A stretch of DNA of 14,653 nt, taken from positions 1-14,653 of the forward strand of contig JBHHYR010000089.1 of the NCBI GenBank assembly GCA_046757585.1, written 5' to 3'. The position numbers and the translations under genes are program-made. The notes under the pieces were generated by a model, which did no database searches, had not been told where the DNA came from, and worked only from the letters and a program-made list of their open reading frames with translations. The stretch comes from JBHHYR01 sp046757585 (GTDB lineage Bacteria; Desulfobacterota; Binatia; HRBIN30). Below are positions 1 to 7,096 of this stretch, in pieces (positions within the stretch are counted from its first letter, which is position 1; each line of letters opens with the position of its first letter).

Positions 1-755
1 TCTTCGAATTTTAGCCGGCGCTCGGCGACCTGCAACTCGTTCCAATCGGCGGGACGCACATAGCGGTTGCGGTAGCGTTCGCTCCAGAAGACGATCCGAT
101 TGTCGACCACGTAGGCCCGCAGCACCTGCCCCGGCCTAACGCCACGTGGACCGACATCGGCCACCAGTCGCTGCACATAAAACGGCGCCGGGTACCGGAG
201 GCAGTGGCCGGACAACCGCCGCGTACCTGCTGGCGCCAGCTCGATCCGGTACTGCTGCGTGCCACTGTCTCCGACCAACTGACCATCCTCGAGCCACACC
301 ACCAGGTCGCCGCGCCCCCCGCACGAGAAGCGTTCCTTCAGGATTGCGAATCCGTGCTCCTGCACAAAGGCGTGCACGTCGCTGGGCTCGGAGGTGAACA
401 TCGTTTCCGGCACCGGCACACCGCGATCCAAGAGGCGTTCGGCCGTGGCGAGCGTATCCCAGCACAGGTCCTGCACCGCGAAACTGGTCACGAGCTCCGC
501 GCCGGGGAATAGCGTGCGGATTAGGGACGCGGGCGATGTGCCGGCACCGGCCGACAAGGGCGCCGCCGTTGCCGGCAGATCGAAGGGCAGCACGTACAGG
601 CGGTGCACGTCCGCACAACGTGCGGGCGCCGTCACCGCCGCTTCGATCGTCCGCGGCTGTATTTCGCCACCGGCGGCGGCCGCGGCGGCGCACAGGTCGT
701 GCACCACAGGGGCGACGAACGGTGCGACAGCCTGCCCATAGAGGCACGCAATCAT
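1..755 (-). CDS. ATP-grasp family protein (C-terminus beyond left edge)
   Basis: The first 251 residues are visible. The frame reads cleanly from ATG at 755 to the window edge with no stop. It shows ATP-grasp character: a pre-ATP-grasp part to about residue 95, then a central domain beginning near the segment TAERLLDRGVPVPET (about 104-118), a nucleotide-binding lysine in AILKERF (K140) followed by a glycine-rich turn (CGGRG, 145-149), the hinge-like strand YVQRLV (193-198) and LRAYVVDNRIVFWSERYRNR (212-231), which resembles the metal-binding half of RimK/glutathione-synthetase-like enzymes. Such enzymes join a carboxylate to an amine or thiol using ATP; the substrate here is unknown. ATG 755 lies 20 bases past the stop of the HtrA-like gene, so the two are probably co-transcribed. 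The family call is motif-based; the subfamily cannot be told because the metal-binding C-terminus is missing. Confidence 0.7.
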   Translation of the reverse strand, partial: MIACLYGQAVAPFVAPVVHDLCAAAAAAGGEIQPRTIEAAVTAPARCADVHRLYVLPFDLPATAAPLSAGAGTSPASLIRTLFPGAELVTSFAVQDLCWDTLATAERLLDRGVPVPETMFTSEPSDVHAFVQEHGFAILKERFSCGGRGDLVVWLEDGQLVGDSGTQQYRIELAPAGTRRLSGHCLRYPAPFYVQRLVADVGPRGVRPGQVLRAYVVDNRIVFWSERYRNRYVRPADWNELQVAERRLKFE

Positions 756-775
756 GGGGCGGTGCTTACGGCTGC

Positions 776-1690
776 CTACGCGAAAAATTCCTCGACGTTG
801 CCTGACGGCACGGCTACTTGTTTGACTTGGTTGTTGCGAAAAACGCGGAAGTGGATCAATTCGCCCGGGCGGCGGGCCCACAAGTACGCATAGAGCTCGT
901 GCCGGCCGGTGATCTGCTGGCTGTTCACTGCCAGCACGACGTCACCGGCCCGCAGGCCTGCCTGCTCGCCCGGCGCCCCCGGTAGAACGCCGGCAATGAC
1001 CACGTGGTCGCGGAACGTATAGCAGTACAGGCCGATCCACGCGCGCGACGGGCGCGTCACGCGCCGCCCGTGGCGGAGCAGCTCTTCGCGATGCTCGACG
1101 AAGTGATCGACCGGGATGGCCATCGTGAAGCGCGCGATCTCGCTGAGATCCAGCGACACGATCCCGGCCACCCGGCCCAACATGTCGAGCAGTGGCGCAC
1201 CGCCAAGGCCAGGATTCATGGCAGTCGTGGTGATCGCCCGGTCCAGTGAATATTCCCAGTAGGCATCGAACGCCGCCAGGGAACTGATCGCGCCGCTGTT
1301 GGCGCGGCGCTTGTTCTGCCCCGCCGCCGCGGCGATGAAGATCTCCTGACCGACCTGCAAGGCCGACGACGGGCACAGCGTCAGAGCCGAGGAGGCCCGC
1401 CTGTCGATCTCGATGACGGCGATGCCGCTGGCGAAGTCCTGTGCAACCACCCGGCCGGTCACGGGGGTATCGTCCAGAAGCCAGACCTCGACCGACTGTG
1501 CACCCAGCACGATGTAGTTCACCGTCAAGATCAGGCCAGCCGAATCCACGACCACCCCGCTGCCGAGTCGTTCCGTGCCCAGAATCCGCGCGGAGGGATG
1601 CGTTTCCTTCACCTCCGCGCGTAGCGCGACAGTCGCAGGCAGCACGAGTTCGATGAGCTTCACCGAGGCATTCATCAGACCGTGACTCAC
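776..1690 (-). CDS. HtrA/DegP-like trypsin-fold protein with PDZ domain, catalytic triad lost
   Basis: The 304-residue protein has a trypsin-like (S1C/HtrA) fold at about 10-205 and one PDZ domain at about 225-295 (core GVLPGAPGEQAGLRAGDVVLAV). Aligned by eye to HtrA motifs, the catalytic His in T(N/V)NHVV is Tyr59 (ILTVNYIV), the catalytic Asp in TDLAV is Gly89 (SGIAVIEI), and the catalytic Ser in NPGNSGGPLL is Gly163 (NPGLGGAPLLD). All three triad residues are therefore replaced while the surrounding fold motifs remain, suggesting a binding or scaffold protein rather than a protease. The protease domain begins almost at the N-terminus and no signal peptide is visible, so it is probably cytoplasmic. 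The start taken is GTG 1690; ATG 1675, six codons in, is an alternative, and neither has a clear ribosome binding site. It is divergent from pabB and upstream of the ATP-grasp gene. Confidence 0.85.
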   Translation of the reverse strand: MSHGLMNASVKLIELVLPATVALRAEVKETHPSARILGTERLGSGVVVDSAGLILTVNYIVLGAQSVEVWLLDDTPVTGRVVAQDFASGIAVIEIDRRASSALTLCPSSALQVGQEIFIAAAAGQNKRRANSGAISSLAAFDAYWEYSLDRAITTTAMNPGLGGAPLLDMLGRVAGIVSLDLSEIARFTMAIPVDHFVEHREELLRHGRRVTRPSRAWIGLYCYTFRDHVVIAGVLPGAPGEQAGLRAGDVVLAVNSQQITGRHELYAYLWARRPGELIHFRVFRNNQVKQVAVPSGNVEEFFA

Positions 1691-1716
1691 ACAGGGACCG
1701 GCCGGCCGGGCAAGAG

Positions 1717-1746
1717 TTGCAAGGCTGGGGAGTCCCCGTTACAAAT
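1717..1746 (+). promoter_or_regulatory. Candidate sigma-70 promoter for pabBC with inverted repeat in the spacer
   Basis: TTGCAA (1717-1722) and TACAAA (1740-1745) are separated by exactly 17 bases, each matching four of six consensus positions. The predicted transcript would start near 1752, just before the AGGAA at 1762-1766 and ATG 1771. The spacer contains GGGG-AGT-CCCC (1727-1737), a short inverted repeat that could be an operator. If this promoter is real, the in-frame TTG at 1717 cannot be the pabB start. Confidence 0.4.
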
Positions 1747-1770
1747 CTTTCTCCCCAAAGCAGGAATCAC

Positions 1771-3138
1771 ATGGTGACGCAAGAAGTCGAGCTGCCTCTC
1801 CTCCCAACGGCGCTGCTGACTCGCTGTGCGACGAATCCCTTCGCCTTTGCGTTCGACGGCGGCGGCCGCGCGTCGTGGACCTGTGGGTGCGCATTCCTGG
1901 GGTTCTGTCCCCGCGCCACGCTGCGCGTGGCTGCCAGCGGCGAGGCCTTGATGCGTGACGGCGCTGAGCACCGGTGGCACGGCGACCCCTTCGCATTGCT
2001 GGATCGGTTCTGCGCCACGTGGGGTGCGGCACCGGGTGGGACGACCGCGGCGGGTGCGGGCGCAGTAGTCGTAGCCCTGAGTTACGAGCTGCGCCACTGG
2101 GTCGAGCGCCTCCCTCCACCCAGGGATGACCACCCTTCCCTGCCCGTGCTCCACGCAGCGTTCTACGATTGGCTGCTCTCCTACTCGTACGACGAGCAGC
2201 GCTACACGCTCGCCTCCGAGCAGTGCTCACAGGCGGAGATTCAGGCCATCGCGGCGCACCTGCAGGCGCTAGCCGCAGCCCCTCCCGGCCCCGGGACCGT
2301 GGGTGGTCGGCGTGGACACCCGCGCTCCAACTTCCGCAGAGAGGAGTACCTGGCAGCAGTCGATGCGGCGCGCGATTACATCGCCGCGGGCGACGTCTAT
2401 CAGGTGAACTTGGCACAGCAGTTCTCGACTGCTCCCTCACTCGCGCCGGCAGCACTGTTCGCCGCCTTGCAACGCGAGCACCCCGTCCCCTTCGGCGCGT
2501 ACGTCGACGCCGGCGACTGCGTTCTGATCTCCAACTCCCCGGAGTGCTTTCTGACGCGCTCTCACCACAGAGTTGCGACCTTTCCGATCAAGGGCACGCG
2601 CGGGCGCGGCTGTGACGCCCGCGGCGATCAGCAGCTCATCGCGGAACTCCTGGCGGATCCCAAGGAACGCGCCGAGCACGTCATGATTGTTGACTTGGAA
2701 CGCAACGATCTCGGGCGAGTCTGCTGCACCGGCAGTGTCCATGTCGACGAGTTTGCGCGGGTACATACCTTTCCCTCCTTGCATCACCTGGTCTCGAAGG
2801 TGAGCGGCCGGTTGCGCCCGGACGTCTCGCTGGCGGACATCCTGCGCGCCATGTTTCCGGGCGGATCGATCACGGGGGCACCGAAAATCCGGGCCATGGA
2901 AATCATCGACGAGCTGGAGCCCGTTCGCCGTGGATTCTACACGGGAGCGATCGGTTTCATCGGGCTCGGCGGGAGGAGATGCGTGCTCAACCTTGCGATT
3001 CGCACCGCCGTCGCCACCCCTCGGTGCGTCACCTACCATGCCGGGGGTGGCATCGTCGCGGACTCGAACCCTGCGCGTGAGTACGAGGAAGCACTCTTGA
3101 AGGCGCAGCCTTTCTTCGCGGCAGTCGGTGCCGGCTGA
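1771..3138 (+). CDS. pabB: Aminodeoxychorismate synthase component I (PabB)
   Basis: The 455-residue protein belongs to the chorismate-utilising family. It aminates chorismate to 4-amino-4-deoxychorismate, the first committed step to p-aminobenzoate and folate. The C-terminal chorismate-binding domain (about 185-450) carries GDVYQVNLAQQF (207-218), FPIKGTRGR (271-279), MIVDLERNDLGR (305-316) and MFPGGSITGAPKIRAMEIID (361-380). The lysine in PIKGTR (K274) is the PabB-type nucleophile; anthranilate synthases (TrpE) have PIAGTR, so this is PabB rather than TrpE. The N-terminal part (1-180) is the more variable TrpE-like N-domain. ATG 1771 is preferred over an in-frame TTG at 1717 because AGGAA lies just upstream (1762-1766) and a candidate promoter overlaps the TTG. 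pabC follows after 2 bases. The glutaminase partner PabA is not in the window. Confidence 0.93.
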   Translation: MVTQEVELPLLPTALLTRCATNPFAFAFDGGGRASWTCGCAFLGFCPRATLRVAASGEALMRDGAEHRWHGDPFALLDRFCATWGAAPGGTTAAGAGAVVVALSYELRHWVERLPPPRDDHPSLPVLHAAFYDWLLSYSYDEQRYTLASEQCSQAEIQAIAAHLQALAAAPPGPGTVGGRRGHPRSNFRREEYLAAVDAARDYIAAGDVYQVNLAQQFSTAPSLAPAALFAALQREHPVPFGAYVDAGDCVLISNSPECFLTRSHHRVATFPIKGTRGRGCDARGDQQLIAELLADPKERAEHVMIVDLERNDLGRVCCTGSVHVDEFARVHTFPSLHHLVSKVSGRLRPDVSLADILRAMFPGGSITGAPKIRAMEIIDELEPVRRGFYTGAIGFIGLGGRRCVLNLAIRTAVATPRCVTYHAGGGIVADSNPAREYEEALLKAQPFFAAVGAG

Positions 3139-3140
3139 GC

Positions 3141-4013
3141 ATGCGTATGCCGGCAGCGAGCTTCGTGCAGGTCAACGGCCGGTCCGTACCGGCAGCCAGG
3201 GCCCGAGTCAGCGTCTTTGATCGCGGCTTGCTCTATGGCGACGGTCTGTTCGAGACCCTGCGCGCTTACCACGGGAAGGCCTTCGCGCTCGAGGACCACC
3301 TGGCGCGTCTGGCACGGTCGGCGGACTTTCTCGGGATCCCAGTGCCGCCTCGCCCCTGGCAGCGTGACATCGAGGCGCTCCTCCGCCGCAACCGGCTGCT
3401 GTGCACCGACGCCTGGGTTCGTATTACCATCACACGCGGTGTGGCCGCTCCCGGCCTCCGCCCCCCTTCGCGGATCCGGCCGACGGTTATTGTCAGTGCG
3501 GGCAAAGTAGATCCCTCAGTCGCCAAAGTGCAGCAGCGCGGCGCCCGCGTCGCGTTGTTGCCCTTTGCACGTCATGGGTTTCTGGCGGAACACAAAGTGC
3601 TGAACTACCTCCCCGGGGTGCTAGGCAAGGTCATGGCTGCGCGCCACGACGCCTTTGAAGGGGTATTTGTCGACGGCCGCGGCTGGGTCACTGAAGGCAC
3701 CACGAGTAACATCTTCATTGCGCGTCGTAAGCAGCTCTTCACGCCGCCTGGCAGCGAAATCCTGCCCGGGCTGACCCGACGAACGGTCATCGAGCTAGCC
3801 GTGGCCAACGGCCTGCGGGTCAGCGAGCGTCCGCTGCGCGTCGACGCCCTGCTCGATGCCAGCGAGGCGTTTCTCACCTCCTCGCTGGCGGAGATCGTCC
3901 CGATCATTGCCGTGAACACCCACGAGATTGGCCTTGGCCGCATTGGCCCCACCACCCGGCAGCTGCAGCATTTGTATCGGCAAATGGTTGACCAGGTGCT
4001 GGCTCACCGATGA
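3141..4013 (+). CDS. pabC: Aminodeoxychorismate lyase (PabC), fold-type IV PLP enzyme
   Basis: The 290-residue protein has the fold-type IV aminotransferase/lyase pattern: VFDRGLLYGDGLFETLR (25-41), the PLP Schiff-base lysine in EHKVLNYL (K152), VTEGTTSNIF (183-192, with E185 near the cofactor) and the phosphate-binding LPGLTRRTV segment. The family includes branched-chain and D-alanine aminotransferases as well as 4-amino-4-deoxychorismate lyase. Sequence alone does not separate these firmly. The placement 2 bases after pabB strongly favours the lyase, which releases pyruvate to give p-aminobenzoate. ATG 3141 is used; ATG 3147 is equally possible. No good ribosome binding site is visible, so translation is probably coupled to pabB. 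Confidence 0.85.
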   Translation: MRMPAASFVQVNGRSVPAARARVSVFDRGLLYGDGLFETLRAYHGKAFALEDHLARLARSADFLGIPVPPRPWQRDIEALLRRNRLLCTDAWVRITITRGVAAPGLRPPSRIRPTVIVSAGKVDPSVAKVQQRGARVALLPFARHGFLAEHKVLNYLPGVLGKVMAARHDAFEGVFVDGRGWVTEGTTSNIFIARRKQLFTPPGSEILPGLTRRTVIELAVANGLRVSERPLRVDALLDASEAFLTSSLAEIVPIIAVNTHEIGLGRIGPTTRQLQHLYRQMVDQVLAHR

Positions 4014-4150
4014 CGTGATTGACGCTCCCGCAAACCCCTGGGTTGCGCGACTCCAAGAGCAGACGGCGTCGTGGCGGACAGATCTGGTTGGCAGAGTACT
4101 TGCTAGCAATGTGGCTCGTGTCTGCATCCTGTGTGAAGAGAGGCGTACTC

Positions 4151-4540
4151 ATGGATCGACGGGAAATTACCGAGCCGATGTTGCAACGTCTCCTCGCCGC
4201 CAACGCCGTTTTACCCGAGCAGTTTTGGAGTGTGGAGGGCAGCGCGACGGAGCGTTCCGGAGAGCAGGCGCTGATGTGGGCCGTGTTGGCTGACGGGATT
4301 GAGTGTTATCGACGCAACGCACACGCCGCGTCGCTGCAACAGCGAAGCGAGTTTCTCGAGGCAGAAGCGTGGATTTTCAGCACGGACTGGGACTGGCCGT
4401 TTTCGTTCGTCAACCTCTGTGAGGCGTTCGGCTTTGATCCCGCCGCCGTCCGGGAGGTCCTGGAGCGGTGGAAGCACAAGCGGACAGGGAAGGCGGTCCG
4501 CCGCCAGCGTTTCCGCCCCGTCACGCTGCACGCTGCATAG
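4151..4540 (+). CDS. Conserved-looking small protein of unknown function
   Basis: The 129-residue soluble protein matches no function I can name. The frame stays open upstream to 4019, but ATG 4151 is preceded by GAAGAGAGG (4135-4143) at 7 bases, which fixes the start. The N-terminal part (1-70) looks helical (EPMLQRLLAANAVLPEQFW). The most family-like part is residues about 75-113: EAEAWIFSTDWDWPFSF, followed by VNLCEAFGFDPAAVREVLERW, which reads as an aromatic-rich patch leading into a possible helix-turn-helix. The basic tail (KHKRTGKAVRRQRFRP) could bind nucleic acid. No signal peptide or membrane segment is present. It lies 137 bases after pabC; that gap shows nothing recognisable. It is confidently a gene on coding character, but its function is unknown. 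Confidence 0.7.
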   Translation: MDRREITEPMLQRLLAANAVLPEQFWSVEGSATERSGEQALMWAVLADGIECYRRNAHAASLQQRSEFLEAEAWIFSTDWDWPFSFVNLCEAFGFDPAAVREVLERWKHKRTGKAVRRQRFRPVTLHAA

Positions 4541-4542
4541 CC

Positions 4543-4560
4543 CCTGGTGGGGCCCCCAGG
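4543..4560 (+). terminator. Weak hairpin after the 129-residue gene
   Basis: CCTGG (4543-4547) can pair with CCAGG (4556-4560) around a GC-rich loop, starting 3 bases after the stop codon. There is no adjacent T tract (a TTTTCTT run occurs only about 35 bases further on), so it may be a weak terminator or an RNA-stabilising stem. Confidence 0.25.
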
Positions 4561-4643
4561 CGGGCCGCGCTCATCCCCGGAGCCTGGCCCGTGGCTTTTC
4601 TTCAGCTCTTTCCTGTGGTATCCGCCCTATGACGCCAGTGGGG

Positions 4644-4650
4644 AAGGAGT
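4644..4650 (+). promoter_or_regulatory. Ribosome binding site for the membrane coiled-coil gene
   Basis: AAGGAGT lies 5 bases before ATG 4656. It selects this start over in-frame upstream codons such as ATG 4629, which have no such site. Confidence 0.75.
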
Positions 4651-4655
4651 CCTCC

Positions 4656-4976
4656 ATGCCAGAGACCGACGCCGAGCGCGCTGACGAACAAACGCAGCTG
4701 CAAGAAAAGCTCTGGACCTTCGCGCAACGGGGTGTTGTGCTGCTGGTTGCGGTCCTGATCGGCCTGCTCATCGGCTACCGCCTCTGGGGGCAAGCGGGCC
4801 AGCTCAAACAGGAGGTCGCCCAGCTGCACGAGCGCGTCAATCTCCGGGAGAAGGAGCGTGACACGCTGAAGAGCCAGATGGCGATCATCGATCGCGACAA
4901 GAAGGAACTCGAGAAGCGGCTGCAGGACCTCCAGGCTCGCTGCGCAGCCGCGGGTGAACCAGCGCTGCACCCATAG
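4656..4976 (+). CDS. Small single-pass membrane protein with coiled coil
   Basis: The 106-residue protein has a charged N-terminus (1-25), one transmembrane helix at about 26-41 (GVVLLVAVLIGLLIGY) and a long heptad-like coiled coil at about 46-97 (for example LKQEVAQLHERVNLREKERD), ending in a short tail with one cysteine. Topology by the positive-inside rule is unclear. The build resembles small membrane-anchored coiled-coil proteins such as the FtsB/FtsL or LapA-tail types, but there is no specific motif for any of them. It sits between the 129-residue unknown gene and ffh. A candidate ffh promoter follows it, so co-transcription with ffh is possible but not required. The start is set by the strong site at 4644-4650. 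Confidence 0.75.
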   Translation: MPETDAERADEQTQLQEKLWTFAQRGVVLLVAVLIGLLIGYRLWGQAGQLKQEVAQLHERVNLREKERDTLKSQMAIIDRDKKELEKRLQDLQARCAAAGEPALHP

Positions 4977-4983
4977 GTCACGC

Positions 4984-4998
4984 GGGCGCCACGCGCCC
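4984..4998 (+). terminator. Perfect GC hairpin between the coiled-coil gene and ffh
   Basis: GGGCGC and GCGCCC (4984-4989, 4993-4998) pair perfectly around a CAC loop, 7 bases after the upstream stop. No T run follows, so intrinsic termination would be inefficient. It may cap the upstream transcript before the ffh promoter. Confidence 0.35.
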
Positions 4999-5041
4999 CC
5001 CGGCGAGCCGAAAGTGGCCCAGTACCTGCCAGCGCGCTGCG

Positions 5042-5068
5042 TTGACAATTTGCGGGCCATTTTATACA
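5042..5068 (+). promoter_or_regulatory. ffh: Candidate sigma-70 promoter for the ffh-rplS operon
   Basis: A perfect TTGACA (5042-5047) is followed after 15 bases by TATACA (5063-5068), inside a markedly AT-rich patch (5042-5080) in otherwise GC-rich DNA. The spacer is two bases shorter than ideal. The transcript would start near 5075 and leave a leader of about 40 bases before ATG 5118. A second overlapping TACATA lies at 5071-5076. Confidence 0.55.
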
Positions 5069-5117
5069 CATACATATCTCCGAGTGATCTGCGCCCCGCG
5101 GTGTTGGGGTGCCAGTC

Positions 5118-6452
5118 ATGTTCGACACCCTGAGCGAAAAATTCGATCAGACGATCCGTAAGTTGCGCGGGGTCGGTAAGATTACCGAACGCAACATTGA
5201 AGACGCCGTGCGCGACGTGCGCTTGGCCTTGCTGGAGGCTGACGTGCACTACCAGGTGGTCAAGGACTTCACCGAGCGCGTGCGCGCGAAGGGGCTCGGG
5301 GAAACCGTGCTGGCGAGTCTCACGCCCGAGCAACACTTCATCAAGATCGTCAAGGAAGAACTGACTGCACTCATGGGTGGCCAGGCCACCGGGCTCGATC
5401 TCAGTGCGCCGCCACCGGTCGCGATCATGCTGGTGGGTCTGCACGGATCGGGTAAAACGACCACGGCCGCCAAGATCGCCCGTCTTCTGAAAACCGAGCA
5501 GAAGCGGGATCCGTATCTAGTCCCTGCGGACGTCTACCGGCCCGCGGCGATCGAGCAGCTCCAGACCCTCGGCGCTCAAGTCAGCTGCGGGGTACATCCG
5601 TCGCAGCAGGGAGCCGACCCGGTTGCGCTGTGTCGAGACGCGCAGGTGTTCGCAAAGAACCACGGCCAGGACATCCTGGTGATCGACACTGCCGGCCGCT
5701 TGCACATCGACGATGCGCTGATGGAGGAGCTCGGGCGGCTCAAGGCGACCATCCAACCGCATCACATCCTGCTGGTGGTTGACGCGATGACGGGCCAGGA
5801 CGCGGTGAACGTTGCGGCGGGCTTCCACGGTCGCCTCGGTCTGAGCGGGGTTGTGCTGACGAAGCTCGACGGCGATGCCCGCGGCGGTGCGGCGCTGTCG
5901 GTCCGCGCGGTCACTGGTAGCCCCATTGTGTTCGCGGGTACAGGCGAAAAGCTCGATGCGCTGGAGACGTTCCATCCGGACCGGATGGCAGCGCGCATTC
6001 TCGGCATGGGTGACGTCCTGACCTTGATCGAGAAGGCTGAGCGGGTCTACGACGGGAAGCAAGCGGTCGCGTTGCAGAAAAAGCTGCGCCGCAATGAGTT
6101 CACGCTGGCCGACTTCCGGGATCAGCTGCGCGCCGTGCGCCAGATGGGTCCCATGACGGACCTGCTCGCGATGATCCCGGGCATGAAGAAGTTCACCCGC
6201 GGCCTGGACATGGATTCGGCCGAGAGCGAGCTGAAGCAGGTCGAAGCCATCATCGACTCGATGACCAAGGCGGAGCGCCGCAACCACCTGATTCTCAATG
6301 GAAGCCGGCGCCGCCGCATCGCGCAGGGAAGCGGCACGACGGTCGCGGACGTCAATCGCTTCCTCAAGCAGTTCCTGCAGACCAAGAAGATGATGAAACG
6401 GATGAGCAAATTTGCCGGCCGCGGTGGCATGCCGCACGGCTTGCCGATGTGA
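5118..6452 (+). CDS. ffh: Signal recognition particle protein Ffh (SRP54)
   Basis: This 444-residue GTPase binds 4.5S/SRP RNA and the signal peptides of nascent membrane proteins, then docks with FtsY at the membrane. The N domain (1-95) is followed by the G domain with the P-loop GLHGSGKTTT (107-116), DTAGRLHID, TKLDGDARGG and the GTGEKLDALETFHPDR segment. The methionine-rich M domain (from about 300) contains RQMGPMTDLLAMIPGMKK, SMTKAERR, the RNA-binding SRRRRIAQGSG and MMKRMSK. ATG 5118 (MFDTLSEKF) matches the usual family N-terminus; an in-frame GTG at 5109 adds only three residues. No strong Shine-Dalgarno is visible. The P-loop has His109 where most Ffh proteins have Gln. It is first in the operon with rpsP. 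Confidence 0.97.
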   Translation: MFDTLSEKFDQTIRKLRGVGKITERNIEDAVRDVRLALLEADVHYQVVKDFTERVRAKGLGETVLASLTPEQHFIKIVKEELTALMGGQATGLDLSAPPPVAIMLVGLHGSGKTTTAAKIARLLKTEQKRDPYLVPADVYRPAAIEQLQTLGAQVSCGVHPSQQGADPVALCRDAQVFAKNHGQDILVIDTAGRLHIDDALMEELGRLKATIQPHHILLVVDAMTGQDAVNVAAGFHGRLGLSGVVLTKLDGDARGGAALSVRAVTGSPIVFAGTGEKLDALETFHPDRMAARILGMGDVLTLIEKAERVYDGKQAVALQKKLRRNEFTLADFRDQLRAVRQMGPMTDLLAMIPGMKKFTRGLDMDSAESELKQVEAIIDSMTKAERRNHLILNGSRRRRIAQGSGTTVADVNRFLKQFLQTKKMMKRMSKFAGRGGMPHGLPM

Positions 6453-6487
6453 TTGCCGGCCCTACAAGAGAGGAGTACATTTCAACC

Positions 6488-6793
6488 ATGGCAACTACGA
6501 TCCGTCTGGCCCGACACGGCGCAAAGAAGCATCCCTTCTACCGCATCATCGTCACCGACAGCCGGGCACCGCGCGACGGCCGCCGATTGGATCAGGTGGG
6601 TACGTACGACCCAACGCAGAACCCACCACGCGTACAGTTGCAGGAGAAGAAACTAGCGCAGTGGCTGAAACGCGGTGCCCGCCCGTCCCTGACCGTTGCG
6701 CAACTGATCAAGCGGGGCACCACCGCCGTGGAGCCTGCTCGAAGCGAGGCCACCGGTGTTCCGGCACCAGACGCTGCGGAGGCGCAAACATGA
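6488..6793 (+). CDS. rpsP: 30S ribosomal protein S16
   Basis: The 101-residue protein begins ATTIRLARHGAKKHPFYRII, the signature of bacterial S16, followed by DSRAPRDGR and the GTYDP motif. S16 is an assembly protein of the 30S body. The last 25 residues are an Ala/Glu-rich extension typical of longer S16 versions. AGAGGAG (6469-6475) precedes ATG 6488 by 12 bases, a slightly long spacing. The upstream in-frame extension to 6449 overlaps the ffh stop and is not needed. Its TGA overlaps the khpA start as ATGA (6790-6793). Confidence 0.97.
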   Translation: MATTIRLARHGAKKHPFYRIIVTDSRAPRDGRRLDQVGTYDPTQNPPRVQLQEKKLAQWLKRGARPSLTVAQLIKRGTTAVEPARSEATGVPAPDAAEAQT

Positions 6794-7026
6794 AGGAACT
6801 GGTGCAATTCCTGGCCCGCTCTCTTGTCAATGATCCCGACGCCGTCGAAGTCAAGGAAACACTGGGGGACACGGCGTCCGTGCTCGAATTGAAGGTCGCC
6901 AAGGAGGACCTTGGCCGCATCATCGGCAAGCAGGGGCGCACCGCGAAGTCGATTCGGACCATCCTCAACGCCGCCGCATCACGAACCAACCGCAAGGTTG
7001 TGCTGGAAATCCTTGAGGAAAAGTAA
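6790..7026 (+). CDS. khpA: KH-domain RNA-binding protein KhpA
   Basis: The 78-residue single KH domain has the RNA-gripping GxxG loop as GKQG (46-49) inside GRIIGKQGRTAKSIRTIL. KhpA proteins (YlqC/TM0160-like) bind many RNAs, often with KhpB, and are encoded between rpsP and rimM in many bacteria, exactly as here. The length is normal. ATG 6790 overlaps the rpsP stop by four bases (ATGA), indicating translational coupling. A 70-base gap to rimM follows, with no evident structure. Confidence 0.95.
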   Translation: MKELVQFLARSLVNDPDAVEVKETLGDTASVLELKVAKEDLGRIIGKQGRTAKSIRTILNAAASRTNRKVVLEILEEK

Positions 7027-7096
7027 CCGCGGCATCCCAGCAGTCTCACGTTCTTCCCGCACCGCGTCACAGACCGGACGCGAGGGGGTTCAGCGT

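Noticed and set aside
136..747. Minus-strand 203-codon frame in the same region as the ATP-grasp gene
   Set aside because: Its translation is Arg/Gly-rich noise, whereas another minus-strand frame from 755 to the edge gives a coherent ATP-grasp protein.
1717..1770. TTG-initiated N-terminal extension of PabB
   Set aside because: ATG 1771 has a ribosome binding site just before it and the TTG lies within the candidate -35 element.
4014..4150. Possible RNA gene or promoter in the gap after pabC
   Set aside because: No tRNA cloverleaf, convincing -35/-10 pair or terminator could be made out by eye.
4602..5444. Minus-strand 280-codon frame opposite the coiled-coil gene and ffh
   Set aside because: It is antisense to two genes with clear motifs and starting signals; no ribosome binding site or domain is seen.
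5517..6437. Minus-strand 306-codon frame opposite ffh
   Set aside because: It is a shadow of the ffh reading frame; the product has no recognisable domain.
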